This document shows positions 26,081 through 34,894 of a DNA stretch of 64,000 nt, one piece after another (within the stretch, counting starts at the first letter, position 1; each line of letters opens with the position of its first letter). A model generated the notes under the pieces. The model was given only the letters and a program-made list of their open reading frames with translations. It had not been told where the DNA came from and searched no databases. The position numbers and the translations under genes are program-made. The DNA lies in assembly GCA_029262995.1 (NCBI GenBank), contig JAJCYH010000022.1, positions 116,058 to 180,057 on the forward strand, in the 5' to 3' direction. The DNA comes from Saprospiraceae bacterium. Lineage in GTDB: Bacteria > Bacteroidota > Bacteroidia > Chitinophagales > Saprospiraceae.

Positions 26081-26911
26081 ATGTATTATTCAAAATTAAT
26101 TCTTGTAATTTTCCTCAGTACGATATTTACGGCATGTGGAAATAAAGAAGCCAAAACTAAAGAAACTTCTAAAAAGTCAGAAGTTCAAGCACTAGAATTT
26201 CAAAATAAAGGACACGAATTAGTCTACAAAATGACTCAAGAAACAGGAAGCTATCAAGACTTACTGAATTTGAAAGACATTGTTTTCAGTTATACGTATC
26301 GGACACCAGACCAAAAAGAAGATGTATCTATTGAATCGTACATTTTTAATGGAGAACTGTCTCATGGTTCTTACTTGAAGCACGAAAGAACTTTGCCTAA
26401 TTTAAAAGGGAAAATGCAACAAGGATACAATGGAAAACACTTTTGGTTAAAAATGGATGGCCAAGAAATAACCGATAGTAGTGCCATCGAGAGCGTAACA
26501 TTCACTCGTAAGACTAATTTTTATTGGTTCGCTATGATGCAAAAATTATTAGACCCTGGTATCAATTATGAATATTTGGGGCAAGATACTATAGAGGATA
26601 AATTGTATGATATAGTGAAAATTACTTTTAATACAGCTGATGATACAGCTTCCGACACTTATCAGTTATTTATAAATCCGGAGACTCATTTAGTCGACCA
26701 GTTTTTGTTTACAGTAGTGTCTAAAAATATAACTGACCCAATTTTAATGCGTGTTAAATATGAAAATGTGGAAGGCATCTTATTAACTACATACCGTAAA
26801 TACACCAAATCAAACTGGGAAGCAGATGTACTCAAAGATGCCTGGATTGAAGAAATCACTAAAGACATCAAGTTCAATCAAAATTTAGATAAAGATTTAT
26901 TCAACAATTAA
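26081..26911 (+). CDS. DUF6503-like lipoprotein
   Basis: 277 residues from the ATG at 26081; the frame is open back to 26054, but 26081 gives a proper lipoprotein signal (YYSKLILVIFLSTIFTACGN, Cys19). Mature features are VFSYTYRTPDQKEDVSIESY, HFWLKMDGQEITDS, NFYWFAMMQKLLDPGINYEY and the C-terminal ILMRVKYENVEGILLTTYRK. This matches the single-domain lipoproteins annotated as DUF6503 in Bacteroidota, with a LolA/outer-membrane-lipid-binding-like beta fold as the likely structure (inference). It is the last gene of the cluster. Confidence 0.7.
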   Translation: MYYSKLILVIFLSTIFTACGNKEAKTKETSKKSEVQALEFQNKGHELVYKMTQETGSYQDLLNLKDIVFSYTYRTPDQKEDVSIESYIFNGELSHGSYLKHERTLPNLKGKMQQGYNGKHFWLKMDGQEITDSSAIESVTFTRKTNFYWFAMMQKLLDPGINYEYLGQDTIEDKLYDIVKITFNTADDTASDTYQLFINPETHLVDQFLFTVVSKNITDPILMRVKYENVEGILLTTYRKYTKSNWEADVLKDAWIEEITKDIKFNQNLDKDLFNN

Positions 26912-27130
26912 CATAAAGCATTAGAAATTTAGCAGAAAAATAGCCGAGTACAACATCGTTAGTTGGAATGAAACGAAACGATGAAATCATAGTCATAAAA
27001 TTATAGATAATATCTCATGAGTGCCGACAGATTCTTTATTCAATTCCTCTGATACTAGGAATCACTTTTAACCAATCATTATTGTTTTTTTGATTAACAT
27101 AAAGCCAAATCGCTTCCTTAATAAGTAATT

Positions 27131-27138
27131 TATATTTG
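27131..27138 (+). promoter_or_regulatory. Candidate -7 element before the MopE-repeat gene
   Basis: TATATTTG fits TAnnTTTG exactly and lies 56 bp before the ATG at 27195. No TTG is found at the expected -33 distance, so this is only a half-supported promoter. Confidence 0.3.
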
Positions 27139-27194
27139 TCCTAATTAAGTCAGTTAAAATGGAATATTAATAGGATATTTAAATAAAGTTTGTT

Positions 27195-29465
27195 ATGCGA
27201 AAATTCTACAATCATTTTTTCTGTTTGTTTTTCATTATAGCCTTTTCAATTAATCTTTCAGGGCAGCAGTCATGGGCAATTACATCGGTAGGTGTTGGTG
27301 TTAAACCAGCTATTGATGTTGACATTAACGGCATACCACATATTGCTTATATGCTTGAATCTACGCCCGGATTTATTAAGCATGCTGTATTAGATAATAA
27401 CAGTTTTGTAAGTGAGACAATTCAGGAAGCATATTATTATGGTCCATTGGATATAGCCATTGGTCCTCATAATAGACCAGGGATAAGTGTACACCATCAT
27501 GATAATCAAAACGAGATTAACTTTCTTCAGGATGCATTGGGAAACTGGTCCTCTGAGTTTGTAGACGATCCTGGTCACGATGGCTGGGATAATTCGATCA
27601 CTTTTGACAGAAATGGATATCCACATACTAGTTCAGTTGATCCAGCACAATTTGGCAATCAGAAAAGTATAGAATACGCTTATAAAGATCAGAGCGGTTG
27701 GCATAAAGAAGAAATTGGTTCCGGTCCTGTTGTCTATCAATTTGCGACAAGCATTGCACTGAATTCAAATGACGAACCATATATTGCTTATTATGCTGAT
27801 GGAACATTATTCCTAGCACACAAAACTATGGGCACATGGCAAATAGAAGAAGTGGATAGGACTGGTGGTATGTTCCCTTCACTCATTGTTGATCCAGAAG
27901 GCAACCCACATATTTCCTATTATGTTCACTTGGTAGGTGATGAAGGATATATCAGATATGCTTTTAAAAAAAATGGGCAATGGAACTTTAGAATTGTAGA
28001 CCAATTGTTTAATGTACCTATTGCATTTACTGGTGCAAGAAGAGTAACAGCAATTCAAATGGATCTAAATTGTAAAATCCATATTGTTTATGGAGACCGG
28101 GATTTTGTAAAATATGCCACACTTGAAAATGTTTTTTGGTCAATTGATACAATTGTTGATGTTTCAATGAATTCTATTTTATTAGGAGCCCAAACTGATT
28201 TAGCTCTTTCAAATAATGGAACGCCACATATCACTTATTTTGAAGTAACCAGTACTTCTCCTCTTACTGGAATAGTCAAGCACGCAACCATAGTAAGGAC
28301 AGATCAGGATATGGATGGATTTGAAACTCCTGAAGATTGTAACGACAACGACCCCAACATTAATCCAGGAGCAATAGAAATCCCAAATAACAATGTAGAT
28401 GAAGACTGTGATGGAATAGCTCTAATGATAGATGAAGACAATGACGGTTTTAATTCTGATGAGGATTGTGATGACACGGACCCAACTATCAATCCAGGAG
28501 CGATGGAAATCCCAAACAACAATGTAGATGAAGACTGTGATGGAATAGCACTTATCATAGATGAAGACAATGATGGTTTTAATTCTGATGAGGATTGTGA
28601 TGACACGAACCCATCTATCAATCCAGACGCAATAGAAATCCCAAATAACAATGTAGATGAAGACTGTGATGGAATAGCTCTAATGATAGATGAAGACAAT
28701 GACGGTTTTAATTCTGATGAGGATTGTGATGACACGGACCCAACTATCAATCCAGACGCAATAGAAATCCCAAACAACAATGTAGATGAAGACTGTGATG
28801 GAATAGCTCTAATGATAGATGAAGACAATGACGGTTTTAATTCTGATGAGGATTGTGATGACACGGACTCAACTATCAATCCAGGAGCGATTGAAATCCC
28901 AAACAACAATGTAGATGAAGATTGTGATGGAATAGCACTTATCATAGATGAAGACAGTGACGGTTTTAATTCTGATGAAGATTGTGATGACACGGACCCA
29001 ACTATCAATCCGGGAGCAATGGAAATCCCTAACAACAATGTAGATGAAGATTGTGATGGAATAGCACTTATCATAGATGAAGACAATGATGGTTTTAATT
29101 CTGATGAGGATTGTGATGATACAAATCCTGATATAAATCCAGATGCAATAGAGATTCCTAATAATGGGGTTGATGAGGATTGTGACGGCATGGACAGCAC
29201 AAGTGCAATTAATGAAATAGATGGTATATTATTTAACATATACCCTAATCCAGTAACAAATACTCTTTATATTGAAATATCTGGTCAAAAGAATTTCATA
29301 ATTGAAATTTTTGATATCAGAGGAAAATTAATGAAGTCGATTAAATCAATAAATGAACGGACAGATATATCGGTGGTTGACTTTTCTGCTGGAATGTATA
29401 TTATAAGTATCGCATCAGATGAAAGCGGAATTCGAGTGATAGAGCCAATAGTAATTACCAAATAG
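27195..29465 (+). CDS. T9SS surface protein with seven MopE-type metal-binding repeats
   Basis: 756 residues. After a signal peptide (1-22) there is a 340-residue beta-propeller-like region with BNR-type segments (HISYYVHLVGDEGYIRYAF, YIAYYADGTLF, NGTPHITYFEV). Then seven 43-residue copies of the unit DEDNDGFNSDEDCDDTDPTI ... NNNVDEDCDGIALI follow (about 375-670), each with DxDxDG and DCDD acidic clusters typical of MopE-type Ca/metal-binding motifs. The C-terminus is a T9SS domain (LFNIYPNPVTNTLYIEISGQ ... GMYIISIASDE). It probably acts as a metal- or calcium-binding surface protein. The repeats are near identical at DNA level. Confidence 0.85.
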   Translation: MRKFYNHFFCLFFIIAFSINLSGQQSWAITSVGVGVKPAIDVDINGIPHIAYMLESTPGFIKHAVLDNNSFVSETIQEAYYYGPLDIAIGPHNRPGISVHHHDNQNEINFLQDALGNWSSEFVDDPGHDGWDNSITFDRNGYPHTSSVDPAQFGNQKSIEYAYKDQSGWHKEEIGSGPVVYQFATSIALNSNDEPYIAYYADGTLFLAHKTMGTWQIEEVDRTGGMFPSLIVDPEGNPHISYYVHLVGDEGYIRYAFKKNGQWNFRIVDQLFNVPIAFTGARRVTAIQMDLNCKIHIVYGDRDFVKYATLENVFWSIDTIVDVSMNSILLGAQTDLALSNNGTPHITYFEVTSTSPLTGIVKHATIVRTDQDMDGFETPEDCNDNDPNINPGAIEIPNNNVDEDCDGIALMIDEDNDGFNSDEDCDDTDPTINPGAMEIPNNNVDEDCDGIALIIDEDNDGFNSDEDCDDTNPSINPDAIEIPNNNVDEDCDGIALMIDEDNDGFNSDEDCDDTDPTINPDAIEIPNNNVDEDCDGIALMIDEDNDGFNSDEDCDDTDSTINPGAIEIPNNNVDEDCDGIALIIDEDSDGFNSDEDCDDTDPTINPGAMEIPNNNVDEDCDGIALIIDEDNDGFNSDEDCDDTNPDINPDAIEIPNNGVDEDCDGMDSTSAINEIDGILFNIYPNPVTNTLYIEISGQKNFIIEIFDIRGKLMKSIKSINERTDISVVDFSAGMYIISIASDESGIRVIEPIVITK
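28304..29204 (+). repeat. Seven tandem 129-bp repeats (MopE-type)
   Basis: The period is exactly 129 bp: the string GATGAAGACA recurs at 28431, 28560 and 28689, and the same spacing continues. The first and last copies differ (METPEDCND and NNGVDEDCDGMDS variants); the five middle copies are almost the same at DNA level, which favours unequal exchange. Confidence 0.9.
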
Positions 29466-29591
29466 GAAGAATAAATAATTCTGCTTAGTGTATTTCTACA
29501 GACGCAAGATATTATACTGGAGTAACGGCATGATGACATAATCATTCCTCTGTAGTGACTCTAAAGATCTGCGATCGTTAATAATAGTATA

Positions 29592-30185
29592 ATGGAAAAT
29601 AAAACAATTGATCATTACTTTGAAAATTTCACAACTTGGAAAGATGAGTTGAATAAATTGAGAAGTTTGATGAAAGGAAAATCACTTGAAGAAAGTATCA
29701 AGTGGGGTAGACCTTGCTATAGTTATAATGGAAAATTGATAATAGGTCTTTCTGAGTTTAAAAATCATTATGGAATCTGGTTTTTTCATGGTGCACTAAT
29801 AGAGGATAATTATAATATGCTTATCAATGCTCAGGAGGGTAAAACCAAAGGCATGAGACAAATTCGATTTGATTCCACTACGAAACCAGTTAGAGGTCAG
29901 ATCATTTATTATATCGATGCGGCAATTAAAAATGCAAAAGAAGGGCAATTTGTTAAAGCTCAAAAGAAGAAATTAGCCATTCCAACCGCATTGAAAGTTT
30001 CATTGAAAGAAGATCTAAGTTTTGAAAAAGCATTCCACAAAATGACCGAGTCTCAGAGGAAAGAATTTGCTGAATATATAGCTGAAGCAAAGAGAGATAC
30101 TACAGTGCAATCTCGATTGATTAAAATTAAAGCAATGGTAACGAAAGGCGAGGGCTTAAACGATAAATACAGAAATAAGAAATGA
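29592..30185 (+). CDS. DUF1801/YdeI (OmdA-like) protein
   Basis: 197 residues. The N-terminal DUF1801 domain shows SLEESIKWGRPCYSYNGKLI and YGIWFFHGALIED. The C-terminal YdeI/OmdA-like part has KAFHKMTESQRKEFAEYIAE and AKRDTTVQSRLIKI. This two-part arrangement is a common soluble cytoplasmic protein in Bacteroidota and Bacilli, implicated in antimicrobial-peptide or bacteriocin tolerance in some species; here no function is proven. It lies between two exported proteins but does not appear to be in an operon. Confidence 0.85.
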   Translation: MENKTIDHYFENFTTWKDELNKLRSLMKGKSLEESIKWGRPCYSYNGKLIIGLSEFKNHYGIWFFHGALIEDNYNMLINAQEGKTKGMRQIRFDSTTKPVRGQIIYYIDAAIKNAKEGQFVKAQKKKLAIPTALKVSLKEDLSFEKAFHKMTESQRKEFAEYIAEAKRDTTVQSRLIKIKAMVTKGEGLNDKYRNKK

Positions 30186-30240
30186 AGTTTTCAATATTAG
30201 AATTATTGTTTAATATTAGCTCTTAAATAAAATTATCATT

Positions 30241-31038
30241 ATGAAACAATCGGCAATTATCTTTTTAATATTCTTATTCAACGCAACGTTCCTTTTGGGG
30301 CAAGGCTTTGAACTACAAATGGTACCTGACAGTATTTCCAATTTGGATTTTAATTATCGTAGAATTCAGATTAACAACATAGGTCAATCTACTTTTTCCG
30401 GAACATATGAACTTAAATACCAACATGTGTTTAACTCAAAAATTAACGCTATCGTAGATGTTGGTTATAATTCATATTCCTTTATTGGAGATAGTGATTC
30501 TGGATTAAATAATATATATCTAGGGATACAAAAAAAATTAGCCACCACAACCGCTCGTAAAAGTGCCTTAGAACTTGGCGTTTATCTGCCTACATCAGAC
30601 AATATTAGTGCTATTATAAGTGCTGCAGCAAATTATTATGACTTACCAAAATATACAAACAATGACCTTGGGATAAAGATTGCCTACTTATCATCAAGTA
30701 AGTATAACAATGGATTCTTATTATCATACAGTTTGGGAACTGCAATGTTATTGGGATCTGATGATTTAAGTGGAGATGAATTTGAATTAATGACAAATTA
30801 TGGTATTTCATTTGGTTATCAAATGAGTGAATTTTATGTTAATTCGGAGTTATTAGGTATTTTGATTTTAACAGAAGACGATAGCTTTAATGACAATTCC
30901 GTTCATTCTTATTCCTTTGGTGTTGGGTACAATAACGGAAAAATTAATCCTCGACTATTTTACAAGGACTATTTTGATAGAGATGTTACCAATATAATTG
31001 ATTGGGTACTTGGTGTTTCTTTTGGTCTGAACTTGTAA
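30241..31038 (+). CDS. Predicted outer-membrane beta-barrel protein
   Basis: 265 residues with a signal peptide (1-20, FLLGQG). The mature part has repeated amphipathic strands ending in aromatic residues (SGTYELKYQHVF, NAIVDVGYNSYSF, NNGFLLSYSLGTAML, GISFGYQMSEF, SVHSYSFGVGYNNG) and the final strand VLGVSFGLNL. It has the character of a small eight- to twelve-stranded barrel. I do not recognise a specific family. It is convergent with the response regulator, 7 bp apart. Confidence 0.7.
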   Translation: MKQSAIIFLIFLFNATFLLGQGFELQMVPDSISNLDFNYRRIQINNIGQSTFSGTYELKYQHVFNSKINAIVDVGYNSYSFIGDSDSGLNNIYLGIQKKLATTTARKSALELGVYLPTSDNISAIISAAANYYDLPKYTNNDLGIKIAYLSSSKYNNGFLLSYSLGTAMLLGSDDLSGDEFELMTNYGISFGYQMSEFYVNSELLGILILTEDDSFNDNSVHSYSFGVGYNNGKINPRLFYKDYFDRDVTNIIDWVLGVSFGLNL

Positions 31039-31045
31039 TTAAAAT

Positions 31046-31708
31046 CTATTCTTCATTTTTATCAGAAATCAAATTGTTTTCCATTGCGATTCGAACCAGC
31101 CCTGCTGTATTTCGTGCATTCAATTTTGCCAATAGATTCGATCGGTGTGATTCAACGGTTTTTAAGGAAATGAATAGGGCATCTGCAATTTCCTGAGTGG
31201 TATGTTCTTTCATGATAAGCCCTAAGACTTCTTTTTCCCGCCTAGAAATTTTAGGCAATTCTGGTTTCGACTTTTTTGAAGCGGTTCGTTGTTTCATCAA
31301 TCCTTTCATGATCGTTTGGGTAACATCATCGCTGAAATAGGATTTGCCTGATAAAACGGTATTTATGGCCTTTAACAATTCGTCACGCCCTGTGTTTTTT
31401 AGAATATAACCCATGGCTCCATTGTTTAAAATCTCTGTGACAAAACTTTCTTCATTGAACATAGAAATGGCTAATACCTTGGTATTCTTATGGTTCTTAG
31501 TAACCTCTTTGCACACATCAATACCACTCATCCCTGGAAGATTGACATCAAGCAGAAGAATATCAACTTTGTTTGACTTTAAAAAGTCCAAAGCTGATGG
31601 ACCATCAAGGCAACACCCAACAACAGTCAAAGATTTTTCATTCTTAAGAATGGATGCGATTCCGTCAGCAAACATAGCATGATCATCAGCAATCAATATA
31701 TTAATCAT
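31046..31708 (-). CDS. NarL/FixJ-type response regulator
   Basis: 220 residues. The receiver domain (1-120) has the acidic pair Asp8-Asp9, the phosphorylation site Asp54 (ILLLDVNLPGM) and Lys104. The C-terminal LuxR-type DNA-binding helix-turn-helix (about 150-213) reads LPKISRREKEVLGLIMKEHT, TQEIADALFISLKTVESHRS, NLLAKLNARNTAGLV. The histidine kinase at 32201 is divergent and is its likely partner. A direct repeat in the shared promoter region may be its binding site. Confidence 0.93.
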   Translation of the reverse strand: MINILIADDHAMFADGIASILKNEKSLTVVGCCLDGPSALDFLKSNKVDILLLDVNLPGMSGIDVCKEVTKNHKNTKVLAISMFNEESFVTEILNNGAMGYILKNTGRDELLKAINTVLSGKSYFSDDVTQTIMKGLMKQRTASKKSKPELPKISRREKEVLGLIMKEHTTQEIADALFISLKTVESHRSNLLAKLNARNTAGLVRIAMENNLISDKNEE

Positions 31709-31770
31709 AGGACAGGTTTGGAGTTATAATTAAAGTCGACATAAAGATAATTGATAAGTTAGTCAAAAAA

Positions 31771-31807
31771 ATTGGGGGTATCCCCCTATATCTAATTGGG
31801 TGTATCC
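31771..31807. promoter_or_regulatory. Direct repeat ATTGGGkGTATCC, possible response-regulator site
   Basis: ATTGGGGGTATCC at 31771-31783 and ATTGGGTGTATCC at 31795-31807 differ by one base and start 24 bp apart (about two helical turns). The first copy also makes a G5/C5 stem (31774-31786). On the minus strand this stem is followed by a T-run, so it may double as an attenuator in the leader of the response regulator gene. LuxR-type regulators often bind paired sites of this kind. Confidence 0.5.
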
Positions 31808-31942
31808 TATGACGAATATATGATTAAACTAATTGATCTTTATACTATTAAAGAATTGATATATCTACTATAGTGGAAGCATTATAGGTGACCAGAATAG
31901 TTTTAGTTGGTTTTCAAAATTCTAGGTTAGTTAATACGTTTT

Positions 31943-32133
31943 GGAATCGAACGATCTTAAGCTTTGTGAATTTGAACTTTGTTCAATATTAGACCATTCC
32001 CGACAGCCAAAGATAATAACGTTCGATTCCTTTTTTTCGAAAAAACATCCAGTAAGGATTCAAAATAACTCATTGGGATTGACTATTGCAAAATTGAAGG
32101 AGAGTGCTCATAATGATGAGGACTCTTTTTTTT
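31943..32133 (+). ncRNA. Candidate small RNA or leader transcript ending in an intrinsic terminator
   Basis: GGAATCGAACG (31943-31953) is perfectly complementary to CGTTCGATTCC (32020-32030), which is followed by seven T. About 70 nt later a second terminator ends the region. No conventional gene lies upstream on the + strand for 900 bp. This fits a structured short RNA of 95-190 nt, or an attenuated leader of the kinase gene. I do not recognise a known RNA family; the T-loop-like GTTCGATTCC is not in a tRNA context. Confidence 0.4.
32101..32133 (+). terminator. Strong intrinsic terminator upstream of the histidine kinase
   Basis: AGAGTGCTCAT (32101-32111), a 4-nt AATG loop and ATGAGGACTCT (32116-32126) pair at 10 of 11 positions. 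Eight T follow. It is 68 bp before the kinase start codon, so a transcript from further upstream ends here. Confidence 0.85.
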
Positions 32134-32200
32134 ATTTAACAAGCTGAATAAAAACCTTATTGTTGTAGTAAATTCACAATTTAAAGTTTCCGTTGTATCT

Positions 32201-33973
32201 GTGGATATGAAATCATTTATTAATACTTTACTAATCACATTAATATTTTTTGGCTTTAAGCCAAAAACACAGGCGCAATCTATATTTACCTATGAAAGTA
32301 TAGTAGAAAAGCTTAATGAAGCTAGGAAAAACAAAGACTTCAATGCACTCGCACAATCTTATTTTTACCTGGCCTTGTATGAGGAAAAGAACAGAAGAAA
32401 CTATGAACGATCTTTTGATTATTTATCGAGAGCATTAGATTTTTATAAAGTTGTAAAAGACTCCACCGGAATTCAAAAGACAAGATTTCACATTGCTAGA
32501 CATCTTATTGAAAATGCAATGTATAATGATGCTTTAGATGAATTACAAGATTTAAAGCCATATTATATAAGAAACCAAAACCATGAGAGATCTGCAGAGA
32601 TTGAACTCCAGCTTTTTAAAATTTACTTTGAAAAATTAGACGTAAAGTCAGCAGAAAATTCGCTTCGCCTTGCAGGAATGCACTTGAACGGTATAGAAAA
32701 CCCCGAATTGCAATTGAAATATCTCATTGAAAATATTCAATATTATGAATTTGTTCAAGAGCTCGATACTGCAATGGTCCTTGCCAACCTTTGCATTCAG
32801 AAAAGCTTATACTCTCAAGAAGATATTTATATGGCTAAGTGCCTTGCCGCAAGAGGGAATATTCTCTTGGATAAACTAGAATTTTTTGATGCCGTTGAAG
32901 ATTATTCCAGCAGTTTAGCGCTTATTAATGATGTTCCATTCAGTAAAGATCGTTTACATGTCTACAAAAATATATCCACCTGCTTCGATAGTCTTGCTGA
33001 TTTTAAAAATGCTTACATCTTTGCTAGTAAATATGCGGAGCTGCAGGATAGCATCCTGAATGAAAATAGAGTGCTTGCAGTTAATACTGTTACCAATAAA
33101 TTTGAAACCCGACAAAAAAGCACAGAGATCAAATTGCTAGAAAAGGAAAAAGCATTTGCAGAAGAATCAAACCAGCAACAGAAAAGAGCTTTAACAGTAT
33201 TGGTTATTGCCTTGGGAGGGCTACTTCTGGGATTGTATTATATCGTTAGATTCTATAAAGAAAAGATTGAAACTGCAAGAATTATTGAAAAACAAAACGA
33301 GGAAATCAACAGGCAAAAAATTAATGAGTTGCATGATAAGATACAAATCAATTCGATGCAATCTATGATTACGGGTCAGGAAATTGAGCGTGAGCGTATT
33401 GCTAAGGACTTACATGATAGTTTAGGTGGATTATTGTCAACGATCAAGTTAAAAATAGATAACATAAGAAATAAGGAAGAGAACATAAATATTATTCCTG
33501 ACTTTGTAAGTGCTACAGCACTTCTTGATACTGCTGTATCAGAAGTGAGAACGATATCTCAAAACTTACAACCTGGAGCACTAAATAGATTAGGATTGAT
33601 TCCAGCATTAAATGATTTGATAAATAGGTACGATAGCGAAAACGGCCCTGATATAATTTTTCAGCATTTTAATATACCAACGAAAATGGATCAACAATTT
33701 GGACTTGTGATCTATAGAATAGTACAGGAAATATTAACTAACGCCATTAAACACGCCAATGCTTCAGAAATATTGGTTCAGCTTAATAAAGAAGGTGAAG
33801 ATATAGTTATTCATATAGAAGACGACGGCATTGGCTTTGACCCGAAAATTAATTATAAAAGCATGGGCTTGGAAAATATTAAATCCAGAGTTAACTATTT
33901 AAAGGGTTCCATTGAAATTGATTCTAGAAATAATGAAGGAACTTCTTTTCTTATTCATGTAAAAACCAATTAA
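32201..33973 (+). CDS. Sensor histidine kinase, HisKA_3 type, with TPR-like sensor region
   Basis: 590 residues with a signal peptide (about 1-25, ending TQAQ). An approximately 300-residue helical TPR-like region follows (repeats such as YERSFDYLSRALDFYKVVKD and FFDAVEDYSSSLALINDV), then one membrane helix (about 328-346, LTVLVIALGGLLLGLYYI). The kinase part has the HisKA_3 dimer helix with the phosphoacceptor His405 (ERERIAKDLHDSLGGLLSTI). The HATPase_c has EILTNAIKHANA (N box) and IEDDGIGFDP. It is a NarL-type partner of the divergent regulator. The PLP-enzyme gene follows 12 bp later. Confidence 0.93.
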   Translation: MDMKSFINTLLITLIFFGFKPKTQAQSIFTYESIVEKLNEARKNKDFNALAQSYFYLALYEEKNRRNYERSFDYLSRALDFYKVVKDSTGIQKTRFHIARHLIENAMYNDALDELQDLKPYYIRNQNHERSAEIELQLFKIYFEKLDVKSAENSLRLAGMHLNGIENPELQLKYLIENIQYYEFVQELDTAMVLANLCIQKSLYSQEDIYMAKCLAARGNILLDKLEFFDAVEDYSSSLALINDVPFSKDRLHVYKNISTCFDSLADFKNAYIFASKYAELQDSILNENRVLAVNTVTNKFETRQKSTEIKLLEKEKAFAEESNQQQKRALTVLVIALGGLLLGLYYIVRFYKEKIETARIIEKQNEEINRQKINELHDKIQINSMQSMITGQEIERERIAKDLHDSLGGLLSTIKLKIDNIRNKEENINIIPDFVSATALLDTAVSEVRTISQNLQPGALNRLGLIPALNDLINRYDSENGPDIIFQHFNIPTKMDQQFGLVIYRIVQEILTNAIKHANASEILVQLNKEGEDIVIHIEDDGIGFDPKINYKSMGLENIKSRVNYLKGSIEIDSRNNEGTSFLIHVKTN

Positions 33974-33985
33974 TCCTTTACAAGA

Positions 33986-34894
33986 TTGTCACATTTAATA
34001 AATATTCCTAGTCCTGTTAACTTATTGGGAATGATGGATAGAGGCATAAAGGTGTTTGTAAAAAGAGAAGACCTTATTCATCCTTTGTTTGGAGGTAATA
34101 AATGGCGCAAATTAAAGTATAATCTAGTAGCTTTCAAAAATGGAGACTACAAAACACTTGTCACCTTTGGAGGCCCATTCTCTAATCATATCTTTGCTAC
34201 TGCTCAAATCTGCAAAATATATAATATTAAGTGTACTGGTATTATTAGAGGCGAATATATGGACCCGAATAATCCGACATTAAATGCTGCAAAAGAAGCC
34301 GGAATGCAATTATATTTTGTTCCTAAGTCAGAGTATAAGCTTAAAGAAAATAGTGAGCTAATCAATCAGCTGATTTCCAAACTCGAAAGACCTTTAGTTA
34401 TTCCTGAAGGAGGTGCTAATGACTTGGCATCTAAAGGAGTAGAAGAATTGATGAAGGAATTAGATGAAGAAAGTCACTATGACTATATTTTTGTATCAGC
34501 AGGGACAGGAATGACTGCCTCAGGAATCATACAATTTTCTAACCCTTTAACAAAGGTAATGGTCGTAAATGCTTTAAAAAATGAAGGCTTGGAAGATTCT
34601 ATCATCTCGTTTTTAACTGATGAAAGAACAAACTGGGAAGTATTAAGCACATATCACTTTGGAGGATTTGCTAAAGCATCCGATGAACTTATACAGTTCC
34701 ATCATACCTTCTTTGATAAATATAAAATACAATTAGATCCGATTTACAATGCGAAGACCGTGTACGGATTACTGGATTGTATAGAAAATGGTACCATAAG
34801 GGATCACAGCAAAGTATTGTTTATACATACAGGAGGGCTGCAAGGGATCACAGCATTTGAATATAGATCGGGCAAAAATTGGTTACCTGCATAA
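33986..34894 (+). CDS. ACC deaminase/D-cysteine desulfhydrase-like PLP enzyme
   Basis: 302 residues, starting at a TTG (33986). An ATG at 34031 would remove the conserved N-terminus, so the TTG is preferred. The PLP lysine is Lys39 in FGGNKWRKLKYN, after VKREDLIHPLFGG. FVSAGTGMTASGI is the phosphate-binding loop. Family members break C-S bonds of D-cysteine or open the ACC ring; the exact substrate cannot be read from the sequence. It is co-transcribed with the kinase. Its stop abuts the stop of the convergent M28 peptidase gene. Confidence 0.85.
   Translation: MSHLINIPSPVNLLGMMDRGIKVFVKREDLIHPLFGGNKWRKLKYNLVAFKNGDYKTLVTFGGPFSNHIFATAQICKIYNIKCTGIIRGEYMDPNNPTLNAAKEAGMQLYFVPKSEYKLKENSELINQLISKLERPLVIPEGGANDLASKGVEELMKELDEESHYDYIFVSAGTGMTASGIIQFSNPLTKVMVVNALKNEGLEDSIISFLTDERTNWEVLSTYHFGGFAKASDELIQFHHTFFDKYKIQLDPIYNAKTVYGLLDCIENGTIRDHSKVLFIHTGGLQGITAFEYRSGKNWLPA

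Larger units (their letters stand above)
31709..32200. other. 492-bp divergent regulatory region of the two-component pair
   Basis: It holds a 13-bp direct repeat (31771 and 31795), a GC hairpin (31774-31786), an 11-bp inverted repeat with a T7 tail (31943-32037) and a strong terminator (32101-32133). A 68-codon ORF (TTG at 31941 to 32147) overlaps these, but it spans the terminator and has no recognisable protein. I think non-coding RNA and regulatory DNA are more likely than a gene. Confidence 0.55.

Noticed and set aside
28304..29204. Regularly spaced repeats resembling a CRISPR array
   Set aside because: The unit is 129 bp, lies in frame within one protein and encodes a known metal-binding motif; no spacers.
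28304..29239. Long open frame on the minus strand (311 codons) opposite the metal-binding repeats
   Set aside because: It mirrors the 43-codon repeats of the real gene; the Ser/Gln-rich periodic sequence (SSQSSSELKPSLSSS) is an artefact of the DNA repeat.
32011..32037. tRNA-like T-loop GTTCGATTCC
   Set aside because: No acceptor stem, D-arm or anticodon arm around it; it is one arm of an inverted repeat with a T-run.
31941..32147. 68-codon ORF starting with TTG upstream of the histidine kinase
   Set aside because: It overlaps two terminator-like structures and has no recognised protein motif; kept as possible but less likely than a non-coding RNA.
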